This document shows, one piece after another, positions 27,933-36,744 of a DNA stretch of 64,000 nucleotides (positions are counted from its first letter, which is position 1; each line of letters begins with the position of its first letter). Both the position numbers and the translations under genes were made by a program. This DNA comes from Shimia aestuarii (GTDB lineage: Bacteria; Pseudomonadota; Alphaproteobacteria; Rhodobacterales; Rhodobacteraceae), in the NCBI RefSeq assembly GCF_022814865.1, contig NZ_JAKVRD010000001.1, forward strand, positions 124,001 to 188,000, read 5' to 3'. A model generated the notes under the pieces. The model saw only the letters and a list, made by a program, of their open reading frames with translations, searched no databases and was not told where the DNA came from.

Positions 27933-28814
27933 CTAATGCTCGTTCCTGAGCAGAAGCAACAGCGACACCACCGTGAGCGCCACACCGACAAGGATCATAC
28001 CGCCCGGCGCCCCGTGGCCCAAGATGATCTCCCAGCCGATGACCCAGCTTGGCACAAGATAGGTATAGGCCATGACCTTGGCACTCGGCAGGTGCAGCAC
28101 CGAGAACTGCAACAACACGAAGGTCGCCGCGCTGGCAAAGATGGCGAGATAGACCACCGTGATCCACACGATCCCCGGCAATCCTGCCCAGTCCGTCGCA
28201 CAGATATCGGACCAGCCATAGACAGTCAGGATCACGAATCCCGCGATCAGCATCCCGAAGGTGAACACCACGGGCCGCTCCCCTCGGTTCAGCTTGCGCA
28301 CCATCGGCGTATAGATCGCATGCGCGACGCAGCCCCAGAAGTAATAGATCTCTCCCTGCCCGACCCGGAACCGCAGAAACGCCGCCCAATCGGCCTTGAA
28401 GATGACCCAAAGCGCACCAAGCGCCCCGATCGCGAGGGCGATCCCCATGCGTCTCGTCGTGATCTGGCCAAGAAGCGCATACCCGAACCCCGCTGACATG
28501 ATCGGCGTCAGGGTAAAGACCGCCGCTGTGCTGACTGGCGCCGCGGTCTTGAGCCCCTCGAACATCAGCACGAAATAGGCCGCAAAAAGCCCCCCAAGCA
28601 CGAGATAACGCCACGGCGCATGGAACGCCCCGCGCCCGATCCCACCCGTCGCAAGCGCCGCCGCCCCGATCACGCAGCCCGCAATCAGGAACCGCACCGC
28701 GTTGAGCGCGGCAGGGGCAATCTCATTTGCTGCCAAAGAGCCGAGCGAGAACGACCCAGCGACCAGCGCCGAGAACAAAAGCATCGCCAGATGGCCGCGG
28801 CCTTGCCAACTCAT
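27933..28814 (-). CDS. EamA/DMT-superfamily transporter
   Basis: A 293-residue protein with ten hydrophobic helices in two EamA repeats (around residues 5-135 and 150-285). Motifs are typical of the family (ALNAVRFLIAGCVIGAAAL; ALGALWVIFKADW). Such proteins export metabolites or amino acids. The ATG at 28814 overlaps the stop of the LysR gene as ATGA, showing coupled translation; a start 4 codons earlier is less likely. The regulator may control it. Confidence 0.85.
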   Translation of the reverse strand: MSWQGRGHLAMLLFSALVAGSFSLGSLAANEIAPAALNAVRFLIAGCVIGAAALATGGIGRGAFHAPWRYLVLGGLFAAYFVLMFEGLKTAAPVSTAAVFTLTPIMSAGFGYALLGQITTRRMGIALAIGALGALWVIFKADWAAFLRFRVGQGEIYYFWGCVAHAIYTPMVRKLNRGERPVVFTFGMLIAGFVILTVYGWSDICATDWAGLPGIVWITVVYLAIFASAATFVLLQFSVLHLPSAKVMAYTYLVPSWVIGWEIILGHGAPGGMILVGVALTVVSLLLLLRNEH

Positions 28815-29692
28815 GCCATGGACCAATCCGGGGCACGATCCTTGAGGAAGCTGAGGAAGGTCTGAACCTTATGCGTGCGGTGCAGGTCCACATGGGTGAC
28901 GAGCCAGAGCGGCCCGCTCCAATCCTCATCGCGCGGGATCACCTCGACAAGCTCAGGATGCGCGCGCTGCGCCCAGACCGGCAAGAAACCGATCCCCGCC
29001 CCGGCCACGACCGCCACCTCGGTCGCGTACCAATCCATGGTGCGGAACATCACCTGCGACCGCGCGACATGTGCGGTCATCCACTTGCTGTAGGGCACCC
29101 GCGACCGTTCTTCGTCCGGCCCGACGAAACGATGCTGCGCGAGGTCTTCGATGCTTTCGGGTCTTCCATGGCGCGCGATATAGTCCGGGCTGGCAAAAAG
29201 CCCCACCGGCAGGCGCCCAAGCGCCTGCACCACGTTGTCGAGCTCTTCCGGCGCAGGCCCCGCCCGCAGCGCCACATGCGCCTCGCCATATTCAAGCCGG
29301 AAAAGCCGCGTGCCGGTGAGGTAACGCACAATGATATCCGGGTGCGCCTGCTGGAACTCGGACAAGAGCGGCACCATGACTGGCGCCATGGTCTCGAGCG
29401 AGGTCACGACAAGCTCGCCCTCCATGCTGCGCCCCTGCCCCTTGATACGCCCTTCAAGCTGGCCGAACTGATCGTCTGTCGCCTTGGCCACCCGCATCAG
29501 GTCTTCGCCCGCTTCTGTCGGCGTGTACCCCCGCGCATGACGCTGGAAAAGCTTGACGCCAAGCCGTCCCTCAAGCGCATCGATATGGCGAATGACCGTC
29601 GCGTGATGCACGCCAAGCACATCGGCCGCTCCGCTGACCGTCCCCATGCGCGCCACTTGGAAAGCGGTGCGGATTTCATCCCAATTGTCCAT
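28811..29692 (-). CDS. LysR-family transcriptional regulator
   Basis: A 293-residue regulator. The N-terminal winged HTH (MDNWDEIRTAFQVARMGTVS, then VHHATVIRHIDALEGRLGVK) is followed by a PBP-like effector domain (residues 90-290). The ATG at 29692 starts at the usual LysR position; the frame runs 41 codons further upstream without family resemblance. It overlaps the downstream transporter gene by 4 bp, so the two form one unit. Confidence 0.87.
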   Translation of the reverse strand: MDNWDEIRTAFQVARMGTVSGAADVLGVHHATVIRHIDALEGRLGVKLFQRHARGYTPTEAGEDLMRVAKATDDQFGQLEGRIKGQGRSMEGELVVTSLETMAPVMVPLLSEFQQAHPDIIVRYLTGTRLFRLEYGEAHVALRAGPAPEELDNVVQALGRLPVGLFASPDYIARHGRPESIEDLAQHRFVGPDEERSRVPYSKWMTAHVARSQVMFRTMDWYATEVAVVAGAGIGFLPVWAQRAHPELVEVIPRDEDWSGPLWLVTHVDLHRTHKVQTFLSFLKDRAPDWSMA

Positions 29693-29820
29693 GTGGCCGT
29701 CCTGTGCGCAATCCAACAAACCTGTGCCAACTATGCCGACACTGTTCGCAAATGCAAAGACCAGCTCTTCATCTTGGCAGAAATACTCTGAAGACGACCG
29801 CAAGGCCGGGGCCAAAGCCC

Positions 29821-30354
29821 TTAAAGTTCGAGCCAGTGCACCTCGGCACCAAGGTGTTCGAGAACCCGCTCGAAATCCTCAGGCGTGACTCCGATGGTCC
29901 GATCATTGACCAACGGGTGCATGTAAATCCGATCCGCGTTGCGCGCCGCCGCATCCATGTAAAAGATGACACCGGTCTCCACGCCCGTCGCCATGGCAAG
30001 CGGGCTGACCGCGCCGGGCCGGATGCCGAGGAATTCCATCAACCGATCCGCCGAGCCAAAGGACAACCCGCCAATCCCCAACTCCGCGCCAAGCGCCTTG
30101 AGGTCGATCTCGCGATCCTGTTCGAGCGTGACGAGGTAATTGCGCTTCTTGCGATCGCGCAGGTAAAGGTTCTTGAGCCGAAACGGCACCTCGCCCGGCT
30201 CCACCAGCGCCGCCTCAACGCTCTTGGCCTCTTCGACGGTCCGAAGCGGCACATGCTCATGATAGGTAAACCCAATCCCCCAGCTCCGCAGGCGCTCCAA
30301 AAGCGCATCTGACGAGAGCGGCAGGCTGTCTTGATGAGCGGATGAGGCGTCCAT
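29821..30354 (-). CDS. YbaK/ProX-family aminoacyl-tRNA deacylase-like protein
   Basis: A 177-residue protein with the YbaK fold: YHEHVPLRTVEEAKSVEAAL near the N-terminus, then KNLYLRDRKKRNYLVTLEQD with the conserved Lys-Asn, and GIRPGAVSPLAMA in the substrate loop. This corresponds to the free-standing prolyl-tRNA editing (ProXp-ala/PrdX) group that clears Ala-tRNA(Pro). It is separated from the LysR gene by about 130 bp and lies 50 bp downstream of an ATP-grasp gene on the same strand. Confidence 0.85.
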   Translation of the reverse strand: MDASSAHQDSLPLSSDALLERLRSWGIGFTYHEHVPLRTVEEAKSVEAALVEPGEVPFRLKNLYLRDRKKRNYLVTLEQDREIDLKALGAELGIGGLSFGSADRLMEFLGIRPGAVSPLAMATGVETGVIFYMDAAARNADRIYMHPLVNDRTIGVTPEDFERVLEHLGAEVHWLEL

Positions 30355-30404
30355 TTGATGTCCTTTCGACCGAAACCGGCGCGAGACTTAGGCGTTTTGC
30401 GCCT

Positions 30405-31577
30405 CTACGGCAAGACACGGCGCACCCGGTCGAAGATCGGATCGAACAGCCCATCGAGCCGGATCATCATCCGCGCCCGCCAGAGCGCCCGCGCATAGCC
30501 GCGATCTTGCGGATATCCGTTGTCCGCCACCACATGCGCCGCCCGCAACACCCGCGCCCGCCGCCGCGCCTCTTTCCCACCGCGGACGCGAAACCGCGTC
30601 TCCTGTTCAAGGCTGGCGAAAAGGCTCGCCCCCGTATCCTCAAAGATCGACGCGACCGGCGCGCCTTGGCGAAGCGCAAGATACCCTGCCGGCACGTCCC
30701 TGCCACAGGCCAGCGCGAAATTGACCGTGCCCGAGATACGCGGGTTGATCTCAAGAACGACAAGCGTGCCATCGGGCCGCGCGAGGCAATCAAGGTCGAT
30801 CCCGCCCGTCCAGTGAAGCGCCCCCGCGATCCGCGCGAGGTAGTCATCGATGACCGCGTTCTCATCGCGCAGGGCATAGGGCGGTGTGCCGGCAAAGGAG
30901 AACTCATAGTCCGTGCAGAACCCAAACCGCGAGAGCACCTCTCCGTTCCGGCAAACCCCGGTCACACCCACGAAATCGCCGTCGACCGCCTCCTGTATCT
31001 GCACTGTGCCGGTCGGCCCCGAGGCAAGGAAGCGCTCGAAATCGGCCTCGTTGCGAAGCGCACTGACGCCAAGCCCCGCGACGCCATCCACCTTGAGGAA
31101 AAGCGGAAAGCCCCAGCCCGGCACCACCTCACGCAGCCGCTCCGCCTCGACCGCCTGCGAGCGCGGCGTTGCAATCCCGAGCCTCTCGCAAAGTGCGACC
31201 GTCGCCGTCCTGTCCCGAGCCAATGCGAGGCTCTCTGGCGACGGCGCGAAGAGCGCGGTTGCCTGTGGCGATCCCGGCTCTGCCGCCTTTGCTGCAAGGG
31301 CGACGACGCTCGCGTCATGGTCACTGATCGGCACGACAAGGTCGATCCCCCGCGCCGCGATCAACTCAAGAAGCCACGGCACATCCTCTTCCGGCGTGGC
31401 TGCAGGCGCATGGTAAACAATGTCGGACACGTAATCGGATTGCCCGTGCAGCTTTGTGCCGCTCTTGTCCCACGCGACAAGAGTGATCTCGTGGCCGCGC
31501 TGTCCGAAGGACTGAAGACAGGCCAAGGCCCCCTGCCAATGGCAGGACATGATCAATATGGAAAACCGCGCACTCAA
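30405..31577 (-). CDS. ATP-grasp domain protein of unknown specificity
   Basis: A 390-residue protein with an N-terminal Rossmann-like pre-ATP-grasp domain (FSILIMSCHWQGALACLQSF, ITLVAWDKSG, VPISDHDASVV). An ATP-grasp core has the phosphate-binding lysine segment GFPLFLKVDGVAGLGV and metal/ATP residues in GGIDLDCLARPDGTLVVLEI and NPRISG. Such enzymes ligate a carboxylate to an amine or thiol using ATP. The substrate is not evident. I suggest the TTG at 31577, with a purine-rich GAGGGTAAGGG upstream; the frame extends to 31637. Confidence 0.7.
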   Translation of the reverse strand: MSARFSILIMSCHWQGALACLQSFGQRGHEITLVAWDKSGTKLHGQSDYVSDIVYHAPAATPEEDVPWLLELIAARGIDLVVPISDHDASVVALAAKAAEPGSPQATALFAPSPESLALARDRTATVALCERLGIATPRSQAVEAERLREVVPGWGFPLFLKVDGVAGLGVSALRNEADFERFLASGPTGTVQIQEAVDGDFVGVTGVCRNGEVLSRFGFCTDYEFSFAGTPPYALRDENAVIDDYLARIAGALHWTGGIDLDCLARPDGTLVVLEINPRISGTVNFALACGRDVPAGYLALRQGAPVASIFEDTGASLFASLEQETRFRVRGGKEARRRARVLRAAHVVADNGYPQDRGYARALWRARMMIRLDGLFDPIFDRVRRVLP

Positions 31578-31717
31578 ACCCTTACCCTCGGTTTCGCCTC
31601 CACTTGGCCCTCTCGCCACGTCACGCTCTCTCGCCACATGGAAACCATGCTACACAAGCACAAGAACGCGGATGAGATCAGCCCTAGAGACAGCCTAATT
31701 TTATCACGGAGACGGGA

Positions 31718-32986
31718 ATGCTTGCCACCCCCCTGACGCTGCCCTGCGGCGTAACGCTTCACAATCGGATTGCCAAGAGCGCCATGACCGAAGCCATGGC
31801 AGACCGTGCCGACCACCCCACCAACGCGCACGCGACGCTCTATAAACGCTGGGGCGATGGGGGCTTTGGCCTTTTGATGACCGGCAATGTGATGATCGAC
31901 AGCCGCTATCTCGAACGCCCCGGCAACGTGGTGGCCGAGGATGAAACCGTCCTGCCTTCCCTGACCGCGTGGGCCAACGCCGTCAAACCGACCAACGCGG
32001 CGCTGTTCATGCAAATAAGCCATCCGGGCCGCCAATGTCCCGCCATCGTCAACCGCCGCCCGCTCGCGCCCTCCGCCGAACGCCTCCGCATCCTTGGCGT
32101 CTTCGGCACGCCCCGCGCCATGAGCGAGAACGACATCGCCGACACCATCGCCCGCTACGCCGCGACCGCGCGCCTTGCCAAGCGCGCAGGGTTCGACGGG
32201 GTGCAACTTCATGCCGCCCACGGCTATCTTCTGAGCCAGTTCCTGTCGCCCAACACCAACCGGCGCAGCGACCAATGGGGCGGGTCGCTCGAAAACCGCG
32301 CCCGTTTCCTGCGCGCAACCCTTGCCGCGACCCGCGCCGGCGTCGGCCCCGCCTTCCCCATCGCCGTCAAACTCAACTCCGCCGATTTTCAAAAAGGCGG
32401 CTTTACTCTCGAGGACTCCATGCAGGTCGCTCGCTGGCTCGAGGAGGACGGCATTGACCTGATCGAGATTTCCGGCGGCACCTATGAACAGATGTCCTTT
32501 CTCGAGGCCGATACCGAGGGTCAGCGCGACAGCACCAAGCGTCGCGAGGCGTTCTTTCTCGACTACGCCCGCGAGATTCGCGCCGCCGTTTCCGTGCCGC
32601 TCATGGTCACTGGCGGCTTTCGACACCGCGCCGCCATGCAAGAGGCGCTTGCCACGCATGGCATCGACCTCATCGGCCTCGCCCGCCCCGCCTGCACCGA
32701 TCCCGACTGTGCCACTCGCCTGCTCTCTGGCGAGGTGGACCAGATCGGCATCGACGAATCCGGCCTCATGCTCGGACGCGGCCCGCTTGGGGCCAACGCC
32801 AAGGGCGCACTGGCCGGGCTGGTCAACGCCGTGGCGCGCGTCGAATACTATGTCTGGCAGATGATGCGCATGGGCCGGGGCCAAGCCCCCGACGCCTCAG
32901 GCCGCGCCAACGCACTCGGTTATCTCATGTGGTATTTGACCCGCTCCGCCCGCGTCGCACTCGCCCGCAAGCTCCCCGGCGCTTGA
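31718..32986 (+). CDS. Old yellow enzyme family NADH:flavin oxidoreductase
   Basis: A 422-residue FMN-dependent TIM-barrel enzyme. It has the conserved start PCGVTLHNRIAKSAMTEAMA, QISHPGRQ, the active-site segment FDGVQLHAAHGYLLSQFLSP, then RRSDQWGGSLENRARF, and the FMN phosphate-binding LMVTGGF. Relatives reduce activated alkenes or nitro compounds, or act in 2,4-dienoyl-CoA-like reactions; the C-terminal iron-sulfur domain of dienoyl reductases is absent. It is divergent from the ATP-grasp gene. Confidence 0.88.
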   Translation: MLATPLTLPCGVTLHNRIAKSAMTEAMADRADHPTNAHATLYKRWGDGGFGLLMTGNVMIDSRYLERPGNVVAEDETVLPSLTAWANAVKPTNAALFMQISHPGRQCPAIVNRRPLAPSAERLRILGVFGTPRAMSENDIADTIARYAATARLAKRAGFDGVQLHAAHGYLLSQFLSPNTNRRSDQWGGSLENRARFLRATLAATRAGVGPAFPIAVKLNSADFQKGGFTLEDSMQVARWLEEDGIDLIEISGGTYEQMSFLEADTEGQRDSTKRREAFFLDYAREIRAAVSVPLMVTGGFRHRAAMQEALATHGIDLIGLARPACTDPDCATRLLSGEVDQIGIDESGLMLGRGPLGANAKGALAGLVNAVARVEYYVWQMMRMGRGQAPDASGRANALGYLMWYLTRSARVALARKLPGA

Positions 32987-33172
32987 CTCCTCACGCCCAC
33001 GCGCGTAAACGCCCCTCAATTCCGGGAGTCCGTCATAGCTCTCGGTCCCTTTGCCTTTGCGCAGGGATCGCCCCCCGTCAGCGAGTTTCGCCCACGGGGG
33101 ACATTGGCGTTTGAGCGGTTCGTTCCTATGTTCGGGCCATGTTGGAAACGGTGCAAAGGAGCCGGAAGATAG

Positions 33173-34690
33173 ATGTTTGAGAATCTGAGCGATCGCCTAT
33201 CCGGTGTCTTCGACCGCCTGACGAAACAGGGCGCGCTGTCCGAAGAAGACGTCAAAACTGCCCTGCGCGAGGTGCGTGTCGCCCTGCTCGAGGCCGACGT
33301 CTCCCTCCCCGTCGCCCGCGATTTCGTCAAAGCCGTTCAGAAGAAAGCCACCGGCCAAGCCGTCACCAAGTCGATCACCCCCGGCCAGCAGGTCGTGAAG
33401 ATTGTCCATGACGAGCTGAAAAACGTGCTCTCGGGCGACACCGAAGACCCCGGTGCGCTCAAGATCGACAGCCCGCCCGCCCCGATCCTCATGGTCGGCC
33501 TGCAAGGCTCCGGTAAGACGACGACCACTGGTAAACTCGCCAAGCGCCTTTCGGAAAAGAACGGCAAGCGCGTGCTGATGGCCTCGCTCGACATCTACCG
33601 CCCCGCCGCTCAGGAACAACTCAAGGTTCTTGGCCAACAGATCGGCGTTGACACCCTGCCGATCGTGCCCGGCGAAACCGCCGTGCAGATCGCCAAGCGC
33701 GCCAAGCAACAGGCGACGCTCGGCGGCTACGACGTCTACATGCTCGACACCGCCGGTCGCCTTCAGATCGACGAGACCCTGATGAAAGAGGTCGAGGACG
33801 TGCGCGACGCGGTGAACCCGCGCGAAACGCTGCTCGTCGTCGATGGTCTCACGGGTCAGGTCGCGGTCGAGGTCGCCGAGGAATTCGACGGCAAGATCGG
33901 CATCTCCGGCGTCGTCCTGACCCGGATGGATGGCGACGGGCGCGGCGGTGCCGCGCTTTCCATGCGCGCCGTGACCGGCAAGCCGATCAAATTCGTCGGC
34001 CTTGGCGAAAAGATGGACGCGCTCGAAACGTTTGAGCCGGACCGCATCGCGGGCCGCATCCTTGGTATGGGCGATATCGTTGCCCTCGTCGAGAAAGCGC
34101 AGGAAACGCTTGAGGCGGAACAGGCCGAGCGCATGATGAAACGGTTCCAGAAGGGCCGCTTCAACATGAACGACCTCAAGATGCAGCTTGAGCAGATGGA
34201 GAAAATGGGCGGCATGGAAGGCGTCATGGGCATGATGCCGGGCATGGGCAAGATGGCCAAGCAGATGGAAGGCGCGGGCATCGACGACAAGATGATCAAG
34301 CGCCAGATCGCGCTGGTGAACTCCATGACCAAGATGGAACGCGCCAACCCGCAAATCCTTCAGGCCAGCCGCAAGAAACGTATCGCCGCCGGTGCCGGGC
34401 TTGAGGTCGCGGAGCTCAACAAACTTCTCAAGATGCAGCGCCAGATGGGCGACATGATGAAGAAGATGGGCAAGATGGGCAAAGGCGGCATGCTGAAACA
34501 AGCCATGAAAGGCATGTTCGGCAAGGGCGGCCCGAGCCCCGAGGAAATGGCCGCAGGCATGGACCCGAAACAACTCGAGGCCGCGGCCAAGGCGATGGGC
34601 GGCAAAGGCGGCCTTCCCGGCGGCATGCCCGGTTTGGGCGGCGGCGCTGGCTTGCCCCCCGGCCTCTCCGGCTTCGGCAAGAAGAAGTAA
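33173..34690 (+). CDS. ffh: Signal recognition particle protein Ffh
   Basis: A 505-residue SRP54 GTPase. The N domain (MFENLSDRLSGVFDRLTKQG) and G domain with P-loop GLQGSGKTTTTGKLAKRL (near residue 109), DTAGR and TRMDGDGRGGAA are followed by a Met-rich M domain that binds 4.5S RNA and signal peptides (MEKMGGMEGVMGMMPGM and onwards). The C-terminal tail is Gly/Pro/Lys-rich. With ffs (13139) and ftsY (46502) it completes the co-translational targeting pathway. AGGAG lies upstream, and a hairpin of 7 bp (33072-33100) sits in the leader. Confidence 0.96.
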   Translation: MFENLSDRLSGVFDRLTKQGALSEEDVKTALREVRVALLEADVSLPVARDFVKAVQKKATGQAVTKSITPGQQVVKIVHDELKNVLSGDTEDPGALKIDSPPAPILMVGLQGSGKTTTTGKLAKRLSEKNGKRVLMASLDIYRPAAQEQLKVLGQQIGVDTLPIVPGETAVQIAKRAKQQATLGGYDVYMLDTAGRLQIDETLMKEVEDVRDAVNPRETLLVVDGLTGQVAVEVAEEFDGKIGISGVVLTRMDGDGRGGAALSMRAVTGKPIKFVGLGEKMDALETFEPDRIAGRILGMGDIVALVEKAQETLEAEQAERMMKRFQKGRFNMNDLKMQLEQMEKMGGMEGVMGMMPGMGKMAKQMEGAGIDDKMIKRQIALVNSMTKMERANPQILQASRKKRIAAGAGLEVAELNKLLKMQRQMGDMMKKMGKMGKGGMLKQAMKGMFGKGGPSPEEMAAGMDPKQLEAAAKAMGGKGGLPGGMPGLGGGAGLPPGLSGFGKKK

Positions 34691-34696
34691 GACCCC

Positions 34697-35227
34697 ATGC
34701 AGGCTCCCACGATCCATACCCCGCGCCTGACGCTGCGCCCGCTCACTGCCGAGGACTTCCCGGCAGTGCGCGATTTCTATGCGTCCGAGCGGTCCCATTT
34801 CGTGGGCGGCCCCAAGGACGCCGTGCAGGCTTGGCGCCATTTCGCGATGGAAATCGGCCACTGGGCGCTCAAGGGCTTTGGTCGCTGGGGCGTCGAAGTG
34901 ACGGAAACCGGCGAGTTTGCCGGGATCATCGGCGTCTTTGCCCCCGAAGGCTATCCCGAGCCGGAACTCGGCTGGGACCTGATGGAAGGCTTTGACGGCA
35001 AGGGCTACGCGACCGAAGCGGCCGAGGCGGCACGCCACTGGGCCTATACCGTGGGCGGCTTCACCACGATCATGAGCCTGATCGACCCCGAGAACACCGC
35101 CTCGCGCAAACTCGCCGAACGTCTCGGCGCGGTGAAGGATGGCGAGTTCGAACATAGCATCGTCGGCCATACCGAAATCTGGCGCCATCCCTCCCCCGAA
35201 GCCCTCAAGGCGGAGGGCGCGGCATGA
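34697..35227 (+). CDS. GNAT-family N-acetyltransferase (tandem copy 1)
   Basis: A 176-residue RimJ/RimL-type GNAT: TPRLTLRPLTAEDFPAVRDF, RSHFVGGPKDA, EIGHWALKGFG and the acetyl-CoA loop GFDGKGYATEAAEAA, then SLIDPENTASRKLAERLGA. It is the first of three adjacent paralogues that share RF/HFVGGP, IGHW and the GKGxAxEA loop. It starts 6 bp after ffh, so it is probably read from the same transcript. Substrate is unknown; ribosomal or other protein N-termini, or small amines, are possible. Confidence 0.87.
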   Translation: MQAPTIHTPRLTLRPLTAEDFPAVRDFYASERSHFVGGPKDAVQAWRHFAMEIGHWALKGFGRWGVEVTETGEFAGIIGVFAPEGYPEPELGWDLMEGFDGKGYATEAAEAARHWAYTVGGFTTIMSLIDPENTASRKLAERLGAVKDGEFEHSIVGHTEIWRHPSPEALKAEGAA

Positions 35228-35778
35228 CCTCGACCACCTTCACCATCCCCACGCTCGAGACCGAACGCCTGATCCTGCGCGCCCATCGCGAAGAGGACAT
35301 CGCCGCGGAAAAAGCCTTTATGGCGAGCGACGAGTCGCGTTTTGTCGGCGGCCCCGTGCCGCCGCACCGCGCGTGGCGCACGATTGCCGCGATCATCGGC
35401 CATTGGGCGTTGCGCGGCTATGGGCTCTGGGCGCTCGAACATAAGGCGAGCGGCACCTATGTCGGCCGCGTCGGCCTTTGGTTCCCCGACGGCTGGGACG
35501 AACGCGAAGTCGGCTGGACCCTGATGCCCGCCGCATGGGGCAAGGGCCTTGCCACCGAGGCCGCGCTCGCCTCGCGCGCCTATGCCTATGACATTCTCGG
35601 CTGGGACACCGCGATCTCGCAGATCGACCCGGCGAATGACGCCTCCAAGGCCGTCGCCCGCCGCCTCGGCGCGACATACGAGAAAACCTATGACGACCCC
35701 GAATATGGCGCGGTGGAAGTCTGGCGCCATCCGGCCCCGGAAACCCTCGTCAATGGCGGCATGGAGGCCTACGCGTAA
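35224..35778 (+). CDS. GNAT-family N-acetyltransferase (tandem copy 2)
   Basis: A 184-residue paralogue of the preceding GNAT. It keeps TLETERLILRAHREEDIAAE, SRFVGGPVPPHRAW, IIGHWALRGYG, the coenzyme loop PAAWGKGLATEAALAS and QIDPANDASKAVARRLGA. Its ATG overlaps the stop of copy 1 as ATGA, so translation is coupled. The three copies differ enough to suggest distinct substrates. Confidence 0.87.
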   Translation: MTSTTFTIPTLETERLILRAHREEDIAAEKAFMASDESRFVGGPVPPHRAWRTIAAIIGHWALRGYGLWALEHKASGTYVGRVGLWFPDGWDEREVGWTLMPAAWGKGLATEAALASRAYAYDILGWDTAISQIDPANDASKAVARRLGATYEKTYDDPEYGAVEVWRHPAPETLVNGGMEAYA

Positions 35779-36386
35779 TGGCTACCCGCAACATCCCCGT
35801 CATCGAAACCAAACGCCTTGTCCTGCGCGGCCCCGAGCCCGAGGACTACCCGAACTTCAAGGCGACCTTCGCCTCCTATCGGTCGCGCTTCATGGGCGGT
35901 CCGCTCAATCCTTATGAGACATGGATGCTCTACGCCGCCGAGATCGGCCACTGGAACATTCGCGGCTACGGCATGTGGATGATCCACGACAAGGACACCG
36001 ACGAGACCCTCGGCATGGCCGGTGGCTGGATGCCCGCCCAATGGCCCGAACGCGAGATCGCCTGGATCATCTGGCCCGAGAAGGCCGGCAAGGGCTACGC
36101 GCTCGAGGCGACAAATGCCGCGCGCCGCTATTTCTACAAGGAACTGGGCTGGGATGGGGCGGTCTCCTATCTCGACCCCAAGAACCTCGATTCCATCCGC
36201 CTCGCCGAACGCCTCGGTGCTGTGAAAGACAAAGAGGCCGCCTCGGTCGATGGCCACGACGTCGTCTATCGCCACCCGAGCGCTGACCAGCTTGCCCATA
36301 GCCAGATCGGCCATGCCATCGAGATGGAAATCAACCACTACGCCGCCGACCCCAAATATCAGCCGAAAGGATACGCCCTTGACTGA
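35778..36386 (+). CDS. GNAT-family N-acetyltransferase (tandem copy 3)
   Basis: A 202-residue third paralogue: VIETKRLVLRGPEPEDYPNF, SRFMGGPLNPYETW, EIGHWNIRGYG, the loop EKAGKGYALEATNAA and YLDPKNLDSIRLAERLGA. Thr in the acetyl-CoA loop of copies 1 and 2 is Leu here. A C-terminal extension (QIGHAIEMEINHYAADPKYQ) is absent from the others. The start shares a base with the stop of copy 2, and its 3' end overlaps chorismate mutase. Confidence 0.87.
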   Translation: MATRNIPVIETKRLVLRGPEPEDYPNFKATFASYRSRFMGGPLNPYETWMLYAAEIGHWNIRGYGMWMIHDKDTDETLGMAGGWMPAQWPEREIAWIIWPEKAGKGYALEATNAARRYFYKELGWDGAVSYLDPKNLDSIRLAERLGAVKDKEAASVDGHDVVYRHPSADQLAHSQIGHAIEMEINHYAADPKYQPKGYALD

Positions 36387-36687
36387 TCCCGTGACCGATG
36401 ACGTGATCCGCGCCGCGCAAGTGTTGGCCGACCACCGCGAGAGCATCGACCGGCTCGACGCGATCCTCGTCTATACGCTGGGCGAGCGGTTCAAGCACAC
36501 GCAGGCCGTGGGCCGCCTCAAGGCCGAACATGCCCTGCCCCCCTCCGATCCCGATCGCGAGGCCAAGCAAATCGCCCGTCTCGAGGATCTCGCCAAACGC
36601 GCCGACCTCGACCCGGAATTCGCCAAGAAATTCCTGAACTTCATCATTGATGAGGTCATCAGGCACCACAAGAAGCACCAAGAATAA
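36379..36687 (+). CDS. Chorismate mutase (AroQ class)
   Basis: A 102-residue all-helical mutase that converts chorismate to prephenate. Key residues are visible: R18 or so in LADHRESIDRLDAILVYTLG, the KHTQAVGRLKAEH helix, and FAKKFLNFIIDEVIRHHKK. A TTG start at 36379, behind a GAAAGGA site, gives the usual length and overlaps the GNAT stop by 8 bp; a GTG at 36391 is the alternative. It supplies prephenate for the separate dehydratase at 7937. Confidence 0.87.
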   Translation: MTDPVTDDVIRAAQVLADHRESIDRLDAILVYTLGERFKHTQAVGRLKAEHALPPSDPDREAKQIARLEDLAKRADLDPEFAKKFLNFIIDEVIRHHKKHQE

Positions 36688-36699
36688 ACTGAAATGTCA

Positions 36700-36715
36700 G
36701 GTGGTTAGAACCACC
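36700..36715 (+). promoter_or_regulatory. Perfect short hairpin in the rpsP leader
   Basis: GGTGGTT-AG-AACCACC lies 30 bp ahead of the rpsP start and 12 bp after chorismate mutase. It has no T tract. It may be a regulatory or processing hairpin; no known leader family is recognised. Confidence 0.4.
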
Positions 36716-36744
36716 GCACAAAGCCAATCTTAAGGAGAAACACC

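Noticed and set aside
33197-35188. Long minus-strand open frame of 663 codons opposite ffh and the first GNAT gene
   Set aside because: It is antisense to conserved genes, has a His/Leu/Arg-rich composition typical of high-GC shadows and matches no family.
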